The position numbers and the translations under genes were made by a program. Source: Desertifilum tharense IPPAS B-1220 (GTDB lineage Bacteria; Cyanobacteriota; Cyanobacteriia; Cyanobacteriales; Desertifilaceae). Taken from it: a stretch of DNA of 64,000 bases. Under the pieces are notes generated by a model. The model searched no databases. It saw nothing but the letters and a program-made list of their open reading frames with translations, and had not been told where the DNA came from. Of this stretch, positions 1 to 7,148 are shown piece after piece; the first letter of the stretch is position 1; each line of letters starts with the position of its first letter. The stretch covers positions 1 to 64,000 of the forward strand of contig NZ_MJGC01000077.1 in the NCBI RefSeq assembly GCF_001746915.1, written 5' to 3'.

Positions 1-364
1 AGTTAGGAGTTGGGAGTTAGGAGTTGGGGAAGAAGGGAGTTAGGAGTTGGGAGTTAGGGGTTGGGGAAGAAGGGAGTTAGGAGTTGGGAGTTAGGAGTTG
101 GGGAAGAAGGGAGTTAGGAGTTGGGAGTTAGGAGTTGGGGAAGAAGAGATAGAAAAACTTGATAACTATCAACTCAGCACTCTCTTCCCCCCACCTCCCC
201 CCCTCCCCATCCCCCCACCCTCTTCCCCACTCAGCACACCGCTACGCGGAAGCTAAAGCAACAGCACTTTACACTCAGCACTCCCTTCCCACTCGGAACT
301 CGGAACTCGGAACTCTTTTCCCCACTCAGCACTCAGCACTTTACACTCAGCACTCAGGGAAGCA
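1..364. repeat. Low-complexity intergenic repeat array
   Basis: This stretch has no credible gene. Positions 1-150 are a purine-rich tandem array built from GTTAGGAGTTGGGAGTTAGG and GGGGAAGAAGG units. Positions 176-360 switch to the pyrimidine-rich family (CCACCTCCCC, CTCAGCACT, CGGAACTCGG). A unit reading ACCGCTACGCGGAAGCTAAA lies near 238; it recurs in reverse complement three times near 50.8-51.0 kb. A 69-codon open frame over it encodes only repeat peptide and is not a gene. The array continues off the left edge of the window. Confidence 0.9.
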
Positions 365-1210
365 CTAAGGCAAGCGGGGCTGAACTTGGCGAAAAGTGTC
401 TCGCCCTTCTTCCAACTGGGGGGGAACGCCATTGGGATAGTTTTCCTGAATTAATGCTTCTAGGCGTTGAATGCGGTTGCCAGGATTAGGGTGAGTGCTA
501 AAGAATTCAGGGGGTTCGTTTCCTTGACGAGCAGATCCCAGAATTTCCATCAACTCTACCTTCCCTTGAGGATTGTACTGTGCTTCCGTCATAAACCGAA
601 AGCCTAAGCGATCGCTCTCTAACTCATCATCCCTTCCGTACCGCAATTGAATCATTTGATTTACCGCTTGAGCAATAACCGCCGCCCGTCGCCCGCCTTC
701 GGGAGTATCGCTGGCTGCAATACCCACCGCATTGACTAAAGCTGCCCCCAACTGGCGTTTAGCCAAATGTTGCGCCCCATGCCGAGCGACCACATGACCC
801 ACTTCATGGCCTAAAATACCTGCTAGTTGCGCCTCTGAGCGTAACTGACGCATCAAACCCGCCGTAATGAAAATTTGACCCCCCGGAAGGGCAAAGGCGT
901 TAATGGTTTCCGGATCGCGCAACAGGTGAAACTCAAACGGGTAGGGCGACTGAGAGGCAATAGACTGTTGAACCACCCGCTGACCCACATTATCTAAATA
1001 TTGCTGCAATTGTTCATCGGGGTAAAGTCCGCCGAATTCTTGCGCCATTTGCGATCGCGCTTGCAATCCTAACTCAATTTCCTGTTCCGGGGAAAGCTGC
1101 ACCCGCTGCACTTCCCCAGTAATTGGATTTTCGACGGTATTCGTACAATACCCAATCAACCCAAATAACACCATCAACAGCGCCAAACCCAGCCGAATTA
1201 ATGCGCCCAC
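365..1210 (-). CDS. M48 family metallopeptidase, membrane or lipid anchored
   Basis: A 281-residue zinc protease of the M48 (HtpX/BepA-like) family. The metal-binding HEVGH lies at residues 135-139, the typical NAFALPGG motif at 104-111, and the acidic third-ligand region (DDELESD) near 194-200. A hydrophobic N-terminal segment (residues 6-20) ending in GYC suggests a signal or anchor, so the enzyme probably faces the periplasm and acts in envelope protein quality control. The start is GTG; an ATG just upstream is out of frame and soon meets a stop. The gene is single, and its 3' end borders the repeat array on the left. A second, larger M48 protein is at 14431-15996. Confidence 0.88.
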   Translation of the reverse strand: MGALIRLGLALLMVLFGLIGYCTNTVENPITGEVQRVQLSPEQEIELGLQARSQMAQEFGGLYPDEQLQQYLDNVGQRVVQQSIASQSPYPFEFHLLRDPETINAFALPGGQIFITAGLMRQLRSEAQLAGILGHEVGHVVARHGAQHLAKRQLGAALVNAVGIAASDTPEGGRRAAVIAQAVNQMIQLRYGRDDELESDRLGFRFMTEAQYNPQGKVELMEILGSARQGNEPPEFFSTHPNPGNRIQRLEALIQENYPNGVPPQLEEGRDTFRQVQPRLP

Positions 1211-1264
1211 CGTTTCATCCCTCGATTGAATTGCTCAAACAAGTATCATGCTTCACTTGAGCAT

Positions 1265-1412
1265 ACATCTACCATCTGGGGGAAGAAGAGGATGGGAGGG
1301 TGGGGGGATGGGGAGATGGGGGGATGGGGAGATGGGGGGATGGGGAGGTGGGGGGATGGGGAGGTGGGGGGATGGGAGGATTATAGGAGTTAGGAAATGA
1401 GTAGAGAGAATA
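1265..1412. repeat. G-rich low-complexity array (GGGGATGGGGAGATGG type)
   Basis: Tandem units of GATGGGGAGATGGGGG and GGTGGGGGGATGG run from about 1275 to 1380, then change to TAGGAGTTAGGAAATGAG and GAGTAGAGAG units. The array sits directly upstream of the four-helix-bundle gene and is the inverse of the C-rich array that follows that gene (1821-1862). The apparent reverse-strand open frame here is only repeat translation. Confidence 0.88.
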
Positions 1413-1820
1413 ATGAGTAGGGAGGATAGAGGTAGAGAGACTAGAGAGGGGATTAAGAGCCATCGAAATTTGGAAGTTTATCAGATGGCTTTTGATGCTG
1501 CTATGGAGATTTTTGAATTATCCCAAAAATTTCCGATTGAAGAGAGATATTCGCTAACCGATCAAATTCGTCGTTCCTCTCGTTCGATCTGTGGTAACTT
1601 AGCTGAAGCTTGGCGCAAACGTCGCTATCAGGCTGCTTTTATTGCCAAACTCAGCGATGCGGAAGCAGAAGCAGCCGAGACACAAACCTGGATAGAATTT
1701 GCAGTTAAGTGTCACTATCTGGAAGTGGAAACAGGACGCCAACTCTATTCCAAATACAACTCTATCTTGGGGATGCTCGTCAGTTTAATTCACAACTCTG
1801 CTAAATGGGTTATAAAATAA
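1413..1820 (+). CDS. Four-helix-bundle protein (S23/IVP family)
   Basis: A 135-residue protein matching the four-helix-bundle family first seen as the protein in 23S rRNA intervening sequences. Recognisable motifs are SHRNLEVYQMAFDAAMEIF near the N-terminus, the LTDQIRRSSRSICGNLAEAW core and AFIAKLSDAEAEAAETQTWI. Structures from the family form pentamers related to bAvd of diversity-generating retroelements, but no retroelement is present here. The first dozen residues (SREDRGRETREG) come from the purine repeat, so the true start is uncertain. The gene lies between a G-rich array on its left and a C-rich array on its right, suggesting it moved with, or was bracketed by, these repeats. Its molecular role is unknown. 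Confidence 0.8.
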   Translation: MSREDRGRETREGIKSHRNLEVYQMAFDAAMEIFELSQKFPIEERYSLTDQIRRSSRSICGNLAEAWRKRRYQAAFIAKLSDAEAEAAETQTWIEFAVKCHYLEVETGRQLYSKYNSILGMLVSLIHNSAKWVIK

Positions 1821-1862
1821 CCTCCATCCCCCCACCTCCCCATCCCCCCATCCCCCCAACTC
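1821..1862. repeat. C-rich low-complexity array
   Basis: Short run of CCCCCCACCTCCCCATCCCC units immediately after the four-helix-bundle gene and before the ROK kinase. It is the reverse-complement family of the array at 1275-1380, so the small gene is bracketed by inverted low-complexity tracts. The longest possible reading of the ROK gene would translate this tract. Confidence 0.8.
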
Positions 1863-1888
1863 CAGTTAGAATCATCTCAAAACTCCAC

Positions 1889-2863
1889 ATGGGACTCGTG
1901 AGTACAGATTCAGTAATTTTGGCGTTGGATTTTGGCGGGACGAAACTGGCGGCGGCGACGCTGAAAGTTGGGGAACGCCGGTGGCAGCAGACAAAGCGGG
2001 TGCTGTCGCCGCCTGGGGCGGGGGCTAGCGTGGATTTGCAAATTATGAGGGCGATCGCATCTAAGGTGGTTCAGGGGCAAAAAATCGCCGCAATTGGAGT
2101 CAGTTTTGGCGGCCCAGTCGATGCCCAAACGGGAACGGTACGCCTCTCGCATCACGTACCGGGGTGGGAAAATACGCCGCTTCAGCAACTGCTGGAGAAC
2201 GAATATCAAGTACCCGTCCGAGTTGATAATGATGCCAATGTCGCCGCCCTGGGGGAATATTGCTTTGGTGCGGGTCAAGGGTGCGATAGTCTGTTTTACA
2301 TTACCGTCAGTACCGGAGTCGGGGGCGGTTGGATTATTAATGGCAAGCCGTGGCGGGGGGCGGATGGCATGGCGGGGGAAATTGGTCATACGGTGGTAGA
2401 CCCTGCGGGGCCAGAATGTTTGTGTGGCAAGCAGGGTTGTGTAGAACGGTTGGCATCTGGCCCCTATATGGCACAGCAGGCAAGGGAGTTATTGCAGATG
2501 AATCCCCAGCGGGGTCAGGGGTTGCGGGATTTGGTGAAAAATGACCTCAACGCGATTACAGCCCAGTCCATCGCTCAAGCAGCCGCCTCTGGAGACTACT
2601 TTGCACGGGAGATCCTAGAGAAAGCTGGGGAAGCGTTAGGGGTGGGGATTGGTAATGTGGCGAATATTATGAACCCCTATCGGTTTATTTTGGGGGGTGG
2701 GGTGACAAAATCCGGGTCGTTATTTTGGCAGGCGGTGAAACGGGCGGCGCGTCAAACGGCGCTACCGGAAGTGTATTTTGAGATTATCCCGGCGGCGTTG
2801 GGGGATGAGGCCCCATTGTGGGGAGCGATCGCGATCGCGCAAGATGTCTTAAGTTGCGGATAA
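1889..2863 (+). CDS. ROK family sugar kinase (probable glucokinase)
   Basis: An ATP-dependent sugar kinase or ROK-family protein of about 324 residues, without the DNA-binding domain of ROK repressors. The N-terminal phosphate loop reads LDFGGTKLAAATL, the sugar-binding segment has NDANVAALGE, and the ROK signature GEIGHTVV is followed by the zinc motif CLCGKQGC and then GGGV near the C-terminus. Cyanobacteria use ROK enzymes as glucokinases, so glucose phosphorylation is the likely reaction. I chose the ATG at 1889 because the 28 residues upstream in the longest frame come from the C-rich repeat; a GTG at 1898 is also possible. The stop overlaps the end of the convergent GUN4 gene by 15 bp. 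Confidence 0.88.
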   Translation: MGLVSTDSVILALDFGGTKLAAATLKVGERRWQQTKRVLSPPGAGASVDLQIMRAIASKVVQGQKIAAIGVSFGGPVDAQTGTVRLSHHVPGWENTPLQQLLENEYQVPVRVDNDANVAALGEYCFGAGQGCDSLFYITVSTGVGGGWIINGKPWRGADGMAGEIGHTVVDPAGPECLCGKQGCVERLASGPYMAQQARELLQMNPQRGQGLRDLVKNDLNAITAQSIAQAAASGDYFAREILEKAGEALGVGIGNVANIMNPYRFILGGGVTKSGSLFWQAVKRAARQTALPEVYFEIIPAALGDEAPLWGAIAIAQDVLSCG

Positions 2864-3361
2864 CTCTGGACGCGAGAACAGCGCAGCCCACCAGCCTATC
2901 TCCCCACCATAGCCCATAAACGGATGCCAACCGAGGGCCGGGAGATGACCTGGGGGGGCTGAAAGATTAAAGGTTAGGTCAGAATAGTATAACCAGGCGG
3001 TATGCTGGCACCAACCCGTGCGATCGCCAAAAGCCTCCCAGATTTTCTCGTCATAGTTTCGGGTTCCCCCCAAACTGCGGTATATCTGCGCTTGTACCGA
3101 AAAGCCAAAGCGACCTTTGCTGTAGTTTAGCCACAGTTGGTCAAGGATGTGGAGGTCTTCGCCAGGAAAGTTATCAATATCTGCAATTTCTAACCAAGCT
3201 TCTGCTTCTTTTCGGGCCGCTTCTAGCATTCGCCTTGCGGTTTCCATATCTGCTTCTAGCCATTCTCCAGCCTTCAGCAAGTCTTGCAGATAGCGATAGT
3301 CTACACCGTTAGCAGAGATTAGGGGAAGTTCTGAGGATTCCGATTGGGGTTGAGAACTCAT
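2849..3361 (-). CDS. Stand-alone GUN4 domain protein
   Basis: A GUN4-domain protein of about 170 residues. The family motif series is clear: VDYRYLQDLLKAGEW, the acidic and hydrophobic ETARRMLEAA helix, NFPGEDLHILDQLW, GRFGFSVQAQIY and the loop SAPPGHLP. True Gun4 binds protoporphyrin and Mg-protoporphyrin and stimulates Mg-chelatase; many cyanobacterial GUN4 paralogues have unknown ligands. The C-terminal tail ending in ALFSR resembles that of the kinase-GUN4 fusion at 5265, pointing to common origin. ATG at 3361 is preferred over one at 3412, which would add a short tail without family resemblance. First of four GUN4 domains in a 5.7-kb block, all on the same strand. Confidence 0.87.
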   Translation of the reverse strand: MSSQPQSESSELPLISANGVDYRYLQDLLKAGEWLEADMETARRMLEAARKEAEAWLEIADIDNFPGEDLHILDQLWLNYSKGRFGFSVQAQIYRSLGGTRNYDEKIWEAFGDRTGWCQHTAWLYYSDLTFNLSAPPGHLPALGWHPFMGYGGEIGWWAALFSRPELSAT

Positions 3362-3465
3362 CACCACTTGTACAGCAACGCCAGTTTCTCTAGGATGGCA
3401 TCGTTTGAACAAGACAGTTCTTTCCTAAGCTACGATCGATTGCAATCCTAGCTGTTGTGAAGTTT

Positions 3466-4047
3466 ATGCCCGTTCAAGCGCGCCACTATACGCCAGAAGA
3501 ATATTTAGCCTGGGAAGAACAGGCAGACTTTAAAAGCGAATATCGAGATGGGGAAATTGTACCAATGACTGGGGGGACAACGAATCACAATAAAATTGCT
3601 CTGAATGTTGCGGCTTACTTAAAATTTGCATTGAAGGGGCAAAATTACGATGTTTACATCGGGGATGTCCGTCTGTGGATACCGCGTTATCGTCAGTACA
3701 CCTATCCTGATGTGATGGTTATTCAAGGAGAACCGATTTACACGGGAACCAGCACGACAACGGTGACAAATCCTCAGTTGATTATAGAAGTTTTATCCCA
3801 ATCGACTAAAAACTACGATCTGGGAGATAAATTTATTTACTATCGCTCCATTCCTGACTTTCAAGAATATATTGCAATTGACCAAACAAAATATCATGTA
3901 ATCCAGCACCAGAGAACCCATGAGGGGCAATGGATATTAACCGAATATGAATCGGAATCGCAAGTTTTAGCGTTGAATTCTGTAGAGGTTCAACTCAGCT
4001 TGTCAGACATTTACGAGCGTGTCAATTTTGCCGAAAGCGAAGCTTAG
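3466..4047 (+). CDS. Uma2 family (DUF820) PD-(D/E)XK nuclease-like protein
   Basis: A protein of about 193 residues of the Uma2/DUF820 family, which is hugely expanded in cyanobacteria and has a restriction-endonuclease-like fold. Family landmarks are YTPEEYLAWEEQA, SEYRDGEIVPM, a TNHNKIALNV helix, the PDVMV strand, LIIEVLS with its acidic residue, and the YDLGDKFIYYR helix with the usual lysine. The substrate is unknown for the family. ATG at 3466 gives the usual short N-terminus; a GTG three codons earlier is possible. It is the only gene on the plus strand in the GUN4/kinase block and stands alone. Confidence 0.85.
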   Translation: MPVQARHYTPEEYLAWEEQADFKSEYRDGEIVPMTGGTTNHNKIALNVAAYLKFALKGQNYDVYIGDVRLWIPRYRQYTYPDVMVIQGEPIYTGTSTTTVTNPQLIIEVLSQSTKNYDLGDKFIYYRSIPDFQEYIAIDQTKYHVIQHQRTHEGQWILTEYESESQVLALNSVEVQLSLSDIYERVNFAESEA

Positions 4048-4079
4048 ATGCAAGTAGAGGACTTAACTGCACCAGTGCT

Positions 4080-4143
4080 AGAAACCGGGTTTCTCAACGA
4101 AAAAAAGGTTCTGCTTGAGTGATTTGCCAGAAACCCGGTTTCT
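4080..4143. repeat. Pair of AGAAACC-GGTTTCT palindromes
   Basis: Two near-identical palindromes, AGAAACCGGGTTTCT at 4080-4094 and AGAAACCCGGTTTCT at 4129-4143, are separated by 34 bp. Each can form its own hairpin, and the two can pair with each other to make a longer cruciform. The position, after the plus-strand Uma2 gene and before the end of the minus-strand hicB gene, would suit a bidirectional transcription end, but no T-run follows. Similar palindromes are widespread in cyanobacterial intergenic DNA. Confidence 0.7.
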
Positions 4144-4157
4144 TAGATCTTATCTGG

Positions 4158-4195
4158 TGCGATTCCTACGAATAGCTTCGCTAACGCAATTCTCA
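4158..4195 (+). repeat. Left copy of direct repeat flanking hicB
   Basis: A 38-bp sequence beginning TGCGATTCCTACG and ending CTAACGCAATTCTCA, repeated in direct orientation at 4596-4633 with only two or three mismatches. Its right end overlaps the hicB stop codon. It resembles the short dispersed repeats common in filamentous cyanobacteria. Confidence 0.8.
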
Positions 4196-4576
4196 ACCTA
4201 ACCCGCTTTGACTCAACAGGGACACAATATATTGATTAATGCTTGCGTTTTCTTTCCCGGCGGCTTCCACTAAACGACGGTGCAAAGATTTAGGCAGTTG
4301 TAGGAGTAGGCTAGTATTGGTGCTATCCTCATGGCTAGGCAAAGGAATCGTATCTCCAGCTTCATAGGCAGTTTCAATCCATAACTCCCGCGCCTCATTG
4401 ATATTAGAGACTGCTTCCTCTAGGGTTTCTCCCTGAGACAAACACCCTGGTAAATCTTTAATCTGAGCAACATACCCTCCCTCAGCATCTGGGTAAAGCG
4501 TCACTGGATACTGAAGATTTAAATAAGATTCCAGCGACGGGTTATCAATTGGCTGATTCTTCTGATTCAGTGCCAT
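4193..4576 (-). CDS. HicB-type antitoxin, orphan
   Basis: A 127-residue HicB family protein. The N-terminal partial RNase H-like fold shows YPVTLYPDAEGGYVAQIKDLPGC, then SQGETLEEAVSNINEA. The C-terminal half is a ribbon-helix-helix or Arc-type DNA-binding domain (LLLQLPKSLHRRLVEAA, SINQYIVSLL). HicB normally neutralises the HicA mRNA interferase and represses the hicAB operon. No HicA-like small gene is found on either side, so this is an orphan antitoxin or a free regulator. A 38-bp direct repeat brackets the gene, which may mark its insertion or the loss of its partner. Confidence 0.83.
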   Translation of the reverse strand: MALNQKNQPIDNPSLESYLNLQYPVTLYPDAEGGYVAQIKDLPGCLSQGETLEEAVSNINEARELWIETAYEAGDTIPLPSHEDSTNTSLLLQLPKSLHRRLVEAAGKENASINQYIVSLLSQSGLG

Positions 4577-4595
4577 AACTAAAGTCTAGAGGGAG

Positions 4596-4633
4596 TGCGA
4601 TTCCTACGGATAGCTTCCCTAACGCAATTCTCA
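4596..4633 (+). repeat. Right copy of direct repeat flanking hicB
   Basis: Second copy of the 38-bp direct repeat described at 4158, differing at the GGATAGCTTCCCT segment (GAATAGCTTCGCT in the left copy). It lies 20 bp upstream of the hicB start. The remaining 130 bp up to the next gene shows nothing recognisable. Confidence 0.8.
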
Positions 4634-4763
4634 GCCCAAACCTCGCTATCCTCTTCTAAACTGATTAGAAGAAGATAGGGAATATTCAATACCTAATTAG
4701 TTTTTGACTCAGCACAGTATTATGCACCAAGTACACTACAGCACTTAAGACACCCGCAAGGCT

Positions 4764-5249
4764 TTAAAGTCTTACGATGTTACACGTTAAAAGTCTCGAC
4801 ACAAGAGAAGAGAAAATGATCGCTACATAACTCCGTGGAAGGTGGCCCGACGGTGCTGAGGTATTAAAAGTAAGGTTAGGGTCGGGGTAGAGCAACCAGC
4901 TTCCTTGCTTACGCCAGCCTACACGATCTGCAAATGCTTCCCAGATTTTTTCATCGATTTGTTCATCGCAGCTTTGGGTTCCTCCTAAACTGCAATAAAT
5001 TTCCGCTTGCACAGAGAATCCAAAGTGACCTTCGCTGTATTTTACCCAAAGTCGATCAATCGTGCGGAGGTCTTCGCAAGGAAATTCATTAATAGACCTT
5101 TCTTCTAAAACGCGTTTTTCTTCTCTTCCCGCCGCTTCCAGCATTCTTGCGATTGTTTCCTCATCAGCCTCCTTCCACTTCCCAGCCTTCAGGAAATCTC
5201 GCAGCATGGAGTAGTCTATCCCTCTAGCGCTGCTCAAATCGTCTTCCAT
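4764..5249 (-). CDS. Stand-alone GUN4 domain protein, partial copy of the adjacent kinase fusion
   Basis: A 161-residue GUN4 protein. It aligns by eye with the C-terminal half of the kinase fusion immediately upstream: both have DDLSSA(R/K)G(I/V)DYS, a ML EAAGREE helix, FPC(E/K)DLRTID, GWRKQG and SAP-GHLPR or TAPLGHLPR, and end in SR..TC. Even the nucleotides around the two stop codons (TGTTACAC followed by TTAAAAGTC or TTACAAGTC) match. This indicates a tandem partial duplication that kept only the GUN4 half. An insert (DEQIDE) precedes the KIWEAF motif. It starts 15 bp after the upstream stop, so it is probably co-transcribed with the kinase. Confidence 0.85.
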   Translation of the reverse strand: MEDDLSSARGIDYSMLRDFLKAGKWKEADEETIARMLEAAGREEKRVLEERSINEFPCEDLRTIDRLWVKYSEGHFGFSVQAEIYCSLGGTQSCDEQIDEKIWEAFADRVGWRKQGSWLLYPDPNLTFNTSAPSGHLPRSYVAIIFSSLVSRLLTCNIVRL

Positions 5250-5264
5250 TGCTATTCCCTAATG

Positions 5265-6590
5265 TTACACTTTACAAGTCCTGATGCGAGAGAACAGAGC
5301 CTCGCCAGCAACCATAACCCGCCAAAACCAACCGAACCACCCACAACGATACGCACCCCGTGGGAGGTGTCCCAAGGGTGCTGTGGTATTAAAAATTAGG
5401 TTTGAGTAGTTTACCCAGTGTCCTTGCTTGCGCCAACCGACGCGATCCGCATACGCGTTCCAGATTTTTTCATCGTAGCTTCGGGTTTCTCCCAAACTGC
5501 GATAAATCTTCGCTTGCACAGAGAATCCAAAGCGACCTTCGCTATATTTTACCCAAAGTTGGTCAATCGTGCGGAGGTCTTTGCAAGGAAAATTATCAAT
5601 ATGTTCGTGCCATAGCCAGTCTTCCTCTTCTCTTCCCGCCGCTTCCAGCATTCTTGCGGCTGTTTCCGTATCCGCATCCTGCCACTTGCCAACCTTCAGC
5701 AAATCTCGCAGCCGGGAATAGTCTACCCCTTTCGCGCTGCTCAAATCATCCGTAGCAAGAACTGCAACAGTTTTTTTAGCTGAGGGAATTAACTTTAACC
5801 ATTCTCGAACAGACTGAGGACGTTTGTGGACTTCCATCGCCAGTCCCTCAAGAATAGCTTGATGAACTGGAGCGCTAATTTTAGGATTAATTTGTCTCGG
5901 TGGTTTTAACGGATGGTTTAAAGCTCTCCAGGGTGCAGCCGTGGGTAAAGTATTCGTTAATAAAAAATACAACGTTGCAGCCAAAGCATAGACATCCGTA
6001 TAATCGCCATATCTGCCATTTGGCATCATTTGCTCAGGCGGTGCAAAAGCGGGAGTGTGAAGCGGTGTCATCTGCTGAGTCATATCTGGGATAAAGCCTC
6101 TGGCTAACCCAAAATCAATTAATACAGCTTCCCGATTACTCCGACGCAATACAATATTGTTAGGCTTCACATCCCGATGCAGCAAACCTTTCTCTGTATG
6201 GATAAAGCTGAGAGCCTCACCAATTTGCTGAATATAGCTTATTGCCTCTGTTTCTGGTAAAATCCCCTTGCGTTGGACTCGCCCCTGCAAGTCTTCCCCG
6301 ATCACATACTCCATCGCCAGATAAGGTAAGTTTCCCTCTTGGAAAAAGTTATCCACTTGAACGATATGAGGATGCTTGCAAACCGCTAAAGCGAGGGCTT
6401 CACCCTGAAACTTATCCTGAAATTGCTTAAAATTAGGATGATATAATAACTCATCTTTCAGGGTTTTGATGACAACAGAGCTTCCGTCACTCTTTTTGGC
6501 TTCGTAAGTAATCCCAAACCCGCCTTCGCCTAATTTTCTAATAATTGTGTAGCGATTACCAAAGAGTTTGTTTCCGGGTTGTAAAACCAT
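5265..6590 (-). CDS. Ser/Thr protein kinase fused to a GUN4 domain
   Basis: A 441-residue fusion. Residues 14-270 are a Hanks-type kinase: glycine loop GEGGFG at 21-26, catalytic lysine in VVIKTL at 42, catalytic HRDVKPNN at 138-145, DFG at 159-161 and a PPEQ in place of the APE motif. Residues from about 285 to 425 are a GUN4 domain (GVDYSRLRDLL, FPCKDLRTIDQLW, GRFGFSVQAKIY, GHLPRG). A short aromatic, hydrophobic tail (WFGWFWRVMV) follows. The architecture suggests a cytoplasmic kinase regulated by a porphyrin- or bilin-like ligand, but neither ligand nor target is known. Catalytic residues look intact. It is a paralogue of 7149-8534, with matching promoter region. Confidence 0.92.
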   Translation of the reverse strand: MVLQPGNKLFGNRYTIIRKLGEGGFGITYEAKKSDGSSVVIKTLKDELLYHPNFKQFQDKFQGEALALAVCKHPHIVQVDNFFQEGNLPYLAMEYVIGEDLQGRVQRKGILPETEAISYIQQIGEALSFIHTEKGLLHRDVKPNNIVLRRSNREAVLIDFGLARGFIPDMTQQMTPLHTPAFAPPEQMMPNGRYGDYTDVYALAATLYFLLTNTLPTAAPWRALNHPLKPPRQINPKISAPVHQAILEGLAMEVHKRPQSVREWLKLIPSAKKTVAVLATDDLSSAKGVDYSRLRDLLKVGKWQDADTETAARMLEAAGREEEDWLWHEHIDNFPCKDLRTIDQLWVKYSEGRFGFSVQAKIYRSLGETRSYDEKIWNAYADRVGWRKQGHWVNYSNLIFNTTAPLGHLPRGAYRCGWFGWFWRVMVAGEALFSRIRTCKV

Positions 6591-6617
6591 TGCGATCGGT
6601 CTAAAACGCTACCTAGT

Positions 6618-6626
6618 ATTATGGCA
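6618..6626 (-). promoter_or_regulatory. Putative extended -10 element of the first kinase-GUN4 gene
   Basis: On the minus strand the sequence TGCCATAAT lies 28 bp upstream of the kinase ATG. It fits an extended -10 box (TGn followed by a TATAAT-like hexamer). The same element at the same distance precedes the second kinase gene, within a leader that is nearly identical (TAAAACGCTA). No convincing -35 hexamer is seen. Confidence 0.45.
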
Positions 6627-6633
6627 CAGTATC

Positions 6634-6750
6634 CTAGCTGACGTCTGCCCGATCCATCTCCAGTAAATAAACATGAGTTGATTCGGGGAATAGGTCAGCT
6701 AACCGATTAACCAGACGGGGCGATAAGTTGCGATCAAATAACAGCTTCAT
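6634..6750 (-). pseudogene. Truncated DUF5615 (PIN-like) toxin fragment
   Basis: A 38-codon frame begins with MKLLFDRNLSPRLV and continues to LLEMDRADVS before a TAG. The start is characteristic of DUF5615 PIN-like proteins, including the first acidic residue of the active site, but those proteins are normally about 110-120 residues. Its ATG overlaps the DUF433 stop as ATGA, the usual arrangement for this antitoxin/toxin pair. The frame ends a few bases from where the sequence becomes homologous to the promoter region of the other kinase gene, so the rest was probably lost when the kinase segment was inserted. It is likely inactive. Confidence 0.72.
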
Positions 6751-6971
6751 ACCTGAACCCATAAAGTCTGACGTTCTCGATCGGCGGCATAGCTTAGGCA
6801 AGCCAGAATATCTTCTTGAGTGAGATAAGGAAAATCGTCAAGAATCTCTTGATAGGTCATGCCAGAAGCAAGATAGGAAAGTACGTCATAGACTGCGATC
6901 CGCATTCCGCGAATGCAAGGTTTGCCGCTACGTTTACCCGGTTCTATCGTGATTCTTTCGCGGTAGTTCAT
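6747..6971 (-). CDS. DUF433 family antitoxin-like protein
   Basis: A 74-residue DUF433 protein with the family pattern ITIEPGKRSGKPCIRGMRI, then VYDVLSYLASGMTYQEILDDFPYLTQEDILACLSYAADRE. DUF433 proteins carry a small winged-helix or helix-turn-helix fold and usually sit before a PIN-like DUF5615 gene as an antitoxin-like partner. Here the partner gene directly downstream survives only as a 38-codon remnant. A TGCCATAAT extended -10 (7001-7009) precedes the gene. If the toxin is dead, this protein is a leftover antitoxin or acts alone as a regulator. Confidence 0.85.
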   Translation of the reverse strand: MNYRERITIEPGKRSGKPCIRGMRIAVYDVLSYLASGMTYQEILDDFPYLTQEDILACLSYAADRERQTLWVQV

Positions 6972-7148
6972 CGTTGGGTTCCTTCATGGAAAAAATTTTG
7001 GTATTATGGCATAGATCGCTGGTTGAAAGTTGGATCTTGAATTCAACCTAACACACTCCCTTTAAACTTCCCCATCCTTTGAGCTAATCTCTTTGTTAAT
7101 TCCCTTGTTCTGATGAAGAAAGATTGGAAATAAAGGGATAGTCATAAC

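Noticed and set aside
1910..2389. 159-codon minus-strand frame opposite the ROK kinase
   Set aside because: Antisense of conserved ROK motifs, with a composition typical of reverse-strand artefacts.
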